DNA of 64,000 bases from positions 38,371 through 102,370 of the forward strand of contig DATBIM010000006.1 of NCBI GenBank assembly GCA_036556905.1, in the 5' to 3' direction. Below the pieces are notes generated by a model, which was not told the origin of the DNA, did no database searches, and saw only the letters and a list, made by a program, of their open reading frames with translations. The position numbers and the translations under genes are program-made. This document shows, piece after piece, positions 58,972 to 64,000 of the stretch. How positions within the stretch are numbered: position 1 is the first letter of the stretch; each line of letters begins with the position of its first letter. This stretch comes from 40CM-4-69-5 sp036556905 (GTDB taxonomy: Bacteria > Methylomirabilota > Methylomirabilia > Rokubacteriales > CSP1-6).

Positions 58972-59763
58972 TCACGCAAGCGCCTCCACGGTGCGATTGA
59001 TCAAGGTCTCGATGTTGGCGGCCGTCCGCCCCTGGGAGGAGATGTGGAGGAAGAACTCGCGATTCCCCTTGGGGCCGCGCAAGGGCGATGCCGACACGCC
59101 CAGCACGTGCCAGCCCCTCAGGACGGAGTACCGGGCCAGGCGAGCCACCACGCTCCGGTGCAGAGCGGGGTCCCGTACCACGCCTCCCTTACCCACGTGC
59201 TCCCGGCCCACTTCGAATTGGGGCTTGATGAGCATGACGATCTCGGCCCGGGGGGCCAGCACGCCGAAGACCGCAGGGAGCACCTTCTCCAGCGAGATGA
59301 AGGCGACGTCGATGACCGCCAGCGACGGCTGCTCGGGGAAGATCCGGGGATCGAGTGCCCGGGCGTTGGTTTTCTCCATCACCACGACGCGAGAGTCGCG
59401 ACGCAACCGGGGGTCGAGCTGCCCGGTGCCCACGTCAACCGCGTAGACCCGGGCCGCCCCGCGCTGGAGCAGACAATCGGTGAAACCGCCGGTGGACGCC
59501 CCGATGTCGATGCAGATGCGCTCGGCCACGGGCACGTTGAAGTAGTCCAGTGCGTGGGCCATCTTCTCGCCGCCCCGACTCACGTAGCGCGAGCGGTCGT
59601 GGAGCTCGAGCTCGGCCTCGGCGGCCACGAGGGCGCCGGCCTTGTCCACGCGCTCTCCGTCGACGAACACATCGCCGGCCAGGATCAGCTTGAGAGCCTT
59701 TTCCCGGCTCTCGACGAGCCCGCGTTCAACCAGCAGCCGATCGATCCGCATACGTCCCGCCAT
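58972..59763 (-). CDS. tlyA: TlyA-family rRNA 2'-O-methyltransferase
   Basis: TlyA-type enzymes methylate ribose hydroxyls in 16S and 23S rRNA. The 263 residues start with an S4 RNA-binding domain (about 5-65), followed by a FtsJ/RrmJ-type SAM domain with DIGASTGGFTDCLL and a KPQFEVG motif. Catalytic Lys-Asp-Lys-Glu candidates are present. ATG at 59763 and a second ATG at 59751 are both possible starts. A TATAAT lies only 10 bases upstream of the first. Confidence 0.92.
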   Translation of the reverse strand: MAGRMRIDRLLVERGLVESREKALKLILAGDVFVDGERVDKAGALVAAEAELELHDRSRYVSRGGEKMAHALDYFNVPVAERICIDIGASTGGFTDCLLQRGAARVYAVDVGTGQLDPRLRRDSRVVVMEKTNARALDPRIFPEQPSLAVIDVAFISLEKVLPAVFGVLAPRAEIVMLIKPQFEVGREHVGKGGVVRDPALHRSVVARLARYSVLRGWHVLGVSASPLRGPKGNREFFLHISSQGRTAANIETLINRTVEALA

Positions 59764-59773
59764 CGGTCACATA

Positions 59774-60490
59774 TTATAGGCGAGCCGGCCGGCGAGGCCG
59801 CAGAACAAACAGAAGGACGAGGCCGGCGCCGAAGCCACCAATGTGAGCAAACCACGCCACGCCGCCGCCGGGGTCTCGTCCCGCCGCGGTGATGCTCCAC
59901 GTGATCAGCCCGTTCAGGAACTGCACCACGATCCAGAATCCCAGGACAACCACGGCGGGAACATAGAGGAAGCGGATGAAAAAGCCGAAAGCGATGAGGG
60001 TGAGCACGCGCGCGTGAGGGAATACCAGGAGATAGGCCCCGAGGACTCCGGAAACCGCGCCGCTGGCCCCGATCATGGGCACGGCGGAGCCGGGGTGAAC
60101 GAGGGTTTGGGCCGCCGCCGCCGCCCCGCCGCAGATCAAGTAGAACACCAGGAAGCGGCCGTGTCCCAGCGTGTCCTCGACATTGTTGCCGAAGATCCAC
60201 AGATAGAGCATGTTGCCGGCGATGTGGAACAGGCCGCCGTGGAGGAACATCGACGTGAGGATGGTGACGACGGGAGGGGGAAAAGTCGCGACGTCCGGGC
60301 AGGCGGCGGACAGCCGGCATGGGATCACCCCGAACTCGAGGACGAGCTCTTGTGCCGCCCGCACCGCCTGGGGCTCAGGGCCGAGCTGCAGCGAGACCTG
60401 GTAGAGGAAGGTGGCGATGTTGGCGCCGATGAGACCCACCGTGACGAGGGGGGATGTTCGGCTGGGAACGTCGTCTCGGAGTGGCAGCAT
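59774..60490 (-). CDS. rhomboid-family intramembrane serine protease
   Basis: The 238 residues have about six membrane helices. The catalytic pair is Ser143 in GASGAVSGVLGAY and His216 in AWFAHIGGFGAG. The H-x3-N type oxyanion region is GGLFHIAGN. The family cleaves membrane proteins within or near the bilayer. The substrate is unknown. The ATG at 60490 shares a base with the M16 stop (TGATG). Confidence 0.92.
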   Translation of the reverse strand: MLPLRDDVPSRTSPLVTVGLIGANIATFLYQVSLQLGPEPQAVRAAQELVLEFGVIPCRLSAACPDVATFPPPVVTILTSMFLHGGLFHIAGNMLYLWIFGNNVEDTLGHGRFLVFYLICGGAAAAAQTLVHPGSAVPMIGASGAVSGVLGAYLLVFPHARVLTLIAFGFFIRFLYVPAVVVLGFWIVVQFLNGLITWSITAAGRDPGGGVAWFAHIGGFGAGLVLLFVLRPRRPARL

Positions 60491-61788
60491 CAGCGGGGCT
60501 GGAGCACGACGACCGTTGGCCGGCTCAGCACTCGCTCGGCCACAGCGCGGACGTCAGCGACCGTGACAGACTCCACCGCTCGCGCATAGCGCTCGGGGAA
60601 GTCCCACCCGAGGCCGACGACCTCGAAGAACGCCAGGTACCACGCGTGGCGGGCGTTCGTCCGGCGGTCCATGGCCTGAGCGCCCAGGACGTAGGCCTTG
60701 GCGCGGTCGAGCTCGGCTTCGCTGACACCGTCGGCCCGCACACGGGTGAGCTCCCGCAACATCCCTTCCTCTGCCGCCGCCACATTCTCGCGCGCGGTGC
60801 CCAGATACGCCACGAAGGGGGCCGCGCCCACCCGAGGGGGGCTCAACACCCCCACCGAGTAGGCGAGCCCACGACTCTCACGAAGCTCGACGAACAGCCG
60901 CCCCGCCATGCCGCCGCCCATGAGCGCACCGAGCACTTTCGCCGGTGCGTAGTCGCTTTCGCCCAGCCCGGGAGCCAGGAAACCGACCATGATCTGCGCC
61001 TGTTGCGCCGGCCGCTCGAGGACACGCCGGGCTCCCGAGGCCACCGGCACCGGAGGCAGCGGGCGGGCCGCCGGGGGGACGGGCGTGAGCTTGCCAAAGA
61101 GGCGGTCGGCCATGCGCCGGACCTCATCGCGCTGTATGCGCCCGCTCACGGCCAGTACGAGGGCGTCCGGTCGATAGATCGCGCGGTGGTGCGCGATCAG
61201 CTCGTCGGCGCTGACCCGGGTGATGACCTCCGCCCGGCCGAGGGCTGGACGAGCGTAAGGATGGCTGGCATATAGCCCCTCGAGGATCGCATCGTAGGTG
61301 AATGGGAACGGGGTGTCGGACCGCGTCCGCAGCTGGCCCAGGATCAACCGGCGCTCTTTGCCGACCTCATCGGGATGGATCGCGGGCGTCAGCGCCACAT
61401 CGGCGACCAGGCCCAGCAGCGCTGCCCAGTGGCGGGCCAATGCTGTCCCCCGCACCTCGGCGTACTCCACGTCGCCGCTGGCGTCCACGGAGCCGCCGAT
61501 GAGCTCGGCCGCCTCCACGATCTGCTCCGCGGTTCGGCCGGCCGCACCCCTGAGCATGGATCGGTGCAGGAAATTCGTCATTCCCGCCGTGGCCGGATCC
61601 TCGAAGCTGGAGCCCGCCCGGACCTGAAGCGAGACGGCCACCACGCCAGCGTGGGGATCCTCACGGACGAGCACGCGCATGCCGTTCGGCATGACGTATC
61701 GCGCCACTCCCGCGGTCTGAGCCGGGCCGACTGCCGGAGTTGCCAGCGCGACGATCAGTGCGGAGGCCAGCCAGGCGCGCCGCATCAT
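60490..61788 (-). CDS. M16-family peptidase-like subunit, catalytically inactive
   Basis: The 432 residues begin with a signal peptide (cleavage after GPAQ near 24), so the protein is exported. They form two M16 domains. The zinc site H-x2-E-H is lost: the aligned stretch reads NFLHR (72-76). The C-terminal ESRGLAYSVG keeps the Arg and Tyr typical of the non-catalytic subunit of processing-peptidase pairs. The ATG at 61788 overlaps the stop of its active partner. Confidence 0.9.
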   Translation of the reverse strand: MMRRAWLASALIVALATPAVGPAQTAGVARYVMPNGMRVLVREDPHAGVVAVSLQVRAGSSFEDPATAGMTNFLHRSMLRGAAGRTAEQIVEAAELIGGSVDASGDVEYAEVRGTALARHWAALLGLVADVALTPAIHPDEVGKERRLILGQLRTRSDTPFPFTYDAILEGLYASHPYARPALGRAEVITRVSADELIAHHRAIYRPDALVLAVSGRIQRDEVRRMADRLFGKLTPVPPAARPLPPVPVASGARRVLERPAQQAQIMVGFLAPGLGESDYAPAKVLGALMGGGMAGRLFVELRESRGLAYSVGVLSPPRVGAAPFVAYLGTARENVAAAEEGMLRELTRVRADGVSEAELDRAKAYVLGAQAMDRRTNARHAWYLAFFEVVGLGWDFPERYARAVESVTVADVRAVAERVLSRPTVVVLQPR

Positions 61789-63113
61789 CGGCGTTCCTGG
61801 GGTCGAAAGACCACGCGTGCGAATTGCTCGAGGTCGAGATAGCGGCGGGCTGCCGCCTGGACCTGTTCCCGGGTGACCAGGCGCAACCGGTCAAGGTAGG
61901 CTTGCTCCTCCTCGAGCCGCCATATCGTGACGGCATGTCCCAGCGCGACGGCCCGCCCCTCGGCTGTCTCGGCCTGGAACTCGCGCCGGGCCTCCTCGGC
62001 GGTTCGGACCCGTTCGAGCTCGGCAGCGGTCACCCCCGTGTCACGCACCCGCCGGATCTCCTGCCAGATCTGCGCTTCGGCCTCGACGAGATTGGCCGGG
62101 TCCAGCTGGGTGGTGAGCGTCACGATACCGGCGCCCTCCAGCGCCGAGTACCCGGTGGCGATGGTGTTGACGAGCCCCAGCCGCTCACGCAGCGAGCGGG
62201 TCAGCCGCGAGCTGCGGCCTTGCCCCAGGATGCTCACCAGCAGGTCCACCGCCGGGGTGTCGGCGTGATCGATCTTCGGCGCGTACCAGGCGAGGCCGAT
62301 GTACGCGTGCGATCCTGGGCGCTGCAATTCGACATGCCGGGGCCGACCCTCGGCCATTGACGGCGGGGGCAACCGACCGCTTCCGCTTCGGGTCAGATGG
62401 CCGAACGCGCGGGTGGCAGTCGCGAGAACCTCGTCGGGATTCACGGCGCCAACGACGACCAGGGTGAACGCCTGGGGGACGTAGTGGCGACGGTAGAAGC
62501 GCAGCAACTGCTCCCGTGTGAGGCCGCGGATCAGCTCGGTCGCGCCGATGATGGGGCGTCCGTACGAATGCCCGTCGAATGCGGCGCTGTAGAGCTGACG
62601 CCCGAGAAAGCGCATCGGGTTATCCTCCGACAGACGCATCTCCTCGAGGACGACCTGTTTCTCACGCTCCAGAAGGGTCTCGTCCAGGCTGGCGTTGACG
62701 CTGATATCCGCGAGGGTTTCGATGCCGGGCAGCGCTCGACGGGCCGGCACGAGCATGTGGTAATACGTATAGTCGAATGACGTCGCCGCGTTCATCCGGC
62801 CACCGACACCCTCCACCTCTCGATCGATGAAGCCTGCGGGCCGGGTGACCGTCCCCTTGAAGAGCAGGTGCTCCAGGTAGTGGGCCAGGCCGAGCTCGCC
62901 GGCGGTCTCGTCACGCGCGCCGGCTTGCACCCAGAGCTGCAGCGCGACCACTTCGCTGCGCCGGTGCTCCTCGATCACGACGCGCACCCCGTTGGCGAGC
63001 ACGTGGCGGCTGGGGGTGGGCGGAGCGCTCGGCGTGAGCGCCGGGCCAGTCGCGCATGCGCTGGAGCATGTGAGCATGAGCAGCGCGAGCGCCAGCCGCG
63101 CAAGCCGGGACAT
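61785..63113 (-). CDS. M16-family zinc peptidase, active subunit
   Basis: The 442 residues contain the inverted zinc motif HYLEH (78-82), with further acidic ligands in EREKQVVLEEM near 155. An N-terminal hydrophobic segment followed by TCSSAC suggests export, possibly as a lipoprotein with a weak lipobox. It forms a two-subunit periplasmic protease with the downstream inactive homologue, as in other bacterial M16 pairs. The ATG at 63113 is followed on the other side by the divergent repeat-protein gene. Confidence 0.92.
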   Translation of the reverse strand: MSRLARLALALLMLTCSSACATGPALTPSAPPTPSRHVLANGVRVVIEEHRRSEVVALQLWVQAGARDETAGELGLAHYLEHLLFKGTVTRPAGFIDREVEGVGGRMNAATSFDYTYYHMLVPARRALPGIETLADISVNASLDETLLEREKQVVLEEMRLSEDNPMRFLGRQLYSAAFDGHSYGRPIIGATELIRGLTREQLLRFYRRHYVPQAFTLVVVGAVNPDEVLATATRAFGHLTRSGSGRLPPPSMAEGRPRHVELQRPGSHAYIGLAWYAPKIDHADTPAVDLLVSILGQGRSSRLTRSLRERLGLVNTIATGYSALEGAGIVTLTTQLDPANLVEAEAQIWQEIRRVRDTGVTAAELERVRTAEEARREFQAETAEGRAVALGHAVTIWRLEEEQAYLDRLRLVTREQVQAAARRYLDLEQFARVVFRPQERR

Positions 63114-63379
63114 CCGAGTCGGAAGCCTATCACGCCGGGCAGAATGCCGGGAGGCTGGCCGCCGAACCGCCGGGCACATCGCCTGATCCTGGACGGCGTC
63201 GTGCCATCTAACTGTTGGAAACAATGAGCTTTATAAGCAGGACGCTTCTGGCACCGACCTTGCCTACTCTGACCACCGAGATGCTGAAGCGGACTTCGGG
63301 AGGGGGTGGGGAGGCCCCAGCAGTGGGAGTCACCGACGGCTCAACATCCAAACACGCAGTCGAAGGGAATGGGAGACAG
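63114..63379. other. 266-bp divergent intergenic region
   Basis: This region separates the minus-strand M16 gene from the plus-strand repeat-protein gene and is the only divergent junction in the window. It holds the sigma54 promoter at 63249-63263. A TGTT/AACA inverted repeat lies at 63213-63223, about 26 bp upstream of it. On the minus strand a TATAAA box (63235-63230) has no clear -35. No other coding signal is seen. Confidence 0.7.
63249..63263 (+). promoter_or_regulatory. predicted sigma54 (-24/-12) promoter
   Basis: TGGCAC (63249-63254) and TTGC (63260-63263) reproduce the sigma54 consensus, with the GG and GC dinucleotides exactly 10 bases apart. Transcription would start near 63275, giving a leader of about 105 bases before the repeat protein. 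Activation would need an enhancer-binding protein; none is encoded in the window. Confidence 0.65.
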
Positions 63380-64000
63380 ATGAAGAAAGTACTTGCTGGA
63401 CTCATGAGTGTGGTGTTCTTCGCTAGCCTCACGGCGGTGGCCGAGGCCCAGAGCAACTGCCCGGCTGAGGTGGCGAAGGCGAAGCAAATGCTGAGTCAGA
63501 AGGCGGGAGTGGCCAAGACCCAACCGGTGCAGGCCCCGAGGTCGCTGGCCGGTGCCCGCGGTCAGGATGCTCAGGCTCCGCGTGGCCAGGACGCCCAGGC
63601 CCCGCGCGGTCAGGATGCTCAGGCTCCGCGCGGTCAGGACGCTCAGGCCCCGCGTGGCCAAGATGTCCAGGCTCCGCGCTCGCTCGCTGGCGCTCGTGGT
63701 CAGGATGCTCAGGCCCCGCGCGGTCAGGACGCTCAGGCCCCGCGTGGTCAGGATGCACAGGCTCCGCGTGGTCAAGACGCTCAGGCTCCGCGTGGCCAGG
63801 CTGCTCAGGCCCCGCGCGGTCAGGATGCACAGGCACCGCGCGGTCAGGACGCTCAGGCTCCGCGTGGCCAGGCTGCACAGGCTCCGCGCGGTCAGGACTC
63901 TCAGGCTCCGCGCGGTCAGGACGCCCAGGCTCCGCGCGGTCAGGATGCCCAGGCTCCGCGTGGTCAGGATGCTCAGGCTCCGCGTGGTCAGGATGCCCAG
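63380..64000 (+). CDS. exported octapeptide-repeat protein (GQDAQAPR)n, cut by window edge
   Basis: The ATG at 63380 follows GGGAG. The first 207 residues are visible with no stop before the window ends. Residues 1-24 form a signal peptide (MKKVLAG..., likely cleavage after AEA at 23). A short segment with Cys27 and Lys/Ala-rich helix follows to about residue 58. From residue 61 the chain is GQDAQAPR repeated: five copies, the spacer SLAGAR, then twelve copies and the start of another. Variants are GQDVQAPR, GQAAQAPR (twice) and GQDSQAPR. Every unit carries one Arg, and all but two also carry one Asp. No domain is recognised. The protein is probably disordered and periplasmic or secreted. Confidence 0.9.
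   Translation, partial: MKKVLAGLMSVVFFASLTAVAEAQSNCPAEVAKAKQMLSQKAGVAKTQPVQAPRSLAGARGQDAQAPRGQDAQAPRGQDAQAPRGQDAQAPRGQDVQAPRSLAGARGQDAQAPRGQDAQAPRGQDAQAPRGQDAQAPRGQAAQAPRGQDAQAPRGQDAQAPRGQAAQAPRGQDSQAPRGQDAQAPRGQDAQAPRGQDAQAPRGQDAQ
63560..64000 (+). repeat. 24-bp in-frame tandem repeat array
   Basis: Seventeen complete 24-bp units and a partial one encode the octapeptide. Units differ mainly at third positions (GAT/GAC, GCT/GCC/GCA, CGC/CGT), so the peptide is far better kept than the DNA. An 18-base SLAGAR spacer interrupts at 63680-63697. The same spacer precedes the first unit at about 63542-63559. Confidence 0.93.

Noticed and set aside
63341..63878. Minus-strand repeat frames (Leu/Thr- and Pro/Glu-rich) opposite the octapeptide array
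   Set aside because: A 24-bp period keeps every frame open, so these follow automatically from the plus-strand repeat. Only the plus frame has a signal peptide, a ribosome-binding site and conserved residues despite silent DNA changes.
63560..64000. CRISPR array
   Set aside because: Units are contiguous with no unique spacers, and they are in frame in a signal-peptide protein.

Overview
This window is a very gene-dense, visibly G+C-rich stretch of a Gram-negative bacterial chromosome. From mutL to about 63.1 kb every gene I can support lies on the minus strand, most overlapping their neighbour by 1-22 bases (GTGA, ATGA and TGATG junctions), with many GTG and a few TTG starts. The diderm envelope genes (LpxA, LpxD, LpxI, LpxB, LpxK, WaaA, heptose synthesis, BamA, Skp, LolCD, Lnt) together with a ClpC-type unfoldase, LpxI instead of LpxH and a pheA-hisC-tyrA-cmk-rpsA block suggest an environmental lineage such as Methylomirabilota/Rokubacteria or a deep Proteobacteria relative. 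That placement is inference; no 16S rRNA or other taxonomic marker is present.

Layout, left to right (transcription runs right to left). 1-3955: HU/IHF-like protein, HIT hydrolase, mutS and the N-terminal part of mutL. 4160-11197: pheA-hisC-tyrA-cmk-plsC-rpsA-sppA, behind a good sigma70-type promoter at about 11.25 kb. 11288-33981: one nearly uninterrupted envelope block, bamA-skp-lpxD-lpxA-oxidoreductase-lpxI-lpxB-waaA-lpxK-heptosyltransferase-three glycosyltransferases-[81-bp tandem repeats]-glycosyltransferase-gmhB-rfaE1-rfaE2-heptosyltransferase-glycosyltransferase, running on into trpS-scpA-scpB-rluB. 34011-38746: clpC and the lipoprotein-release ABC genes lolD and lolC. 38743-49282: lysS, prfB (with its programmed frameshift), lnt, a metallophosphoesterase, nusB, the riboflavin genes ribH-ribBA-ribE-ribD, ftsY and a RodZ-like protein. 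49321-57866: smc, a small zinc-ribbon protein, secA and recN. 58006-63113: nadK, tlyA, a rhomboid protease and an M16 peptidase pair, one active and one apparently dead.

The most unusual part is the right edge. At 63380 the strand switches and an exported protein begins. After a signal peptide it consists almost wholly of the octapeptide GQDAQAPR: 17 complete copies plus a cut 18th before the window ends, in two blocks separated by SLAGAR. A sigma54 (-24/-12) promoter with ideal spacing lies about 120 bp upstream, the only one I found. Two further non-coding signals stand out. One is an 81-bp minisatellite-like tandem repeat inside the LPS glycosyltransferase cluster. The other is a diverged copy of the same element directly upstream of lolD.

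Together the genes build lipid A and LPS core, fold and sort the outer membrane (BamA, Skp, Lol, Lnt, SecA, FtsY, SppA), and cover housekeeping in translation, chromosome segregation and repair. I found no tRNA, rRNA, insertion sequence, prophage or CRISPR array.
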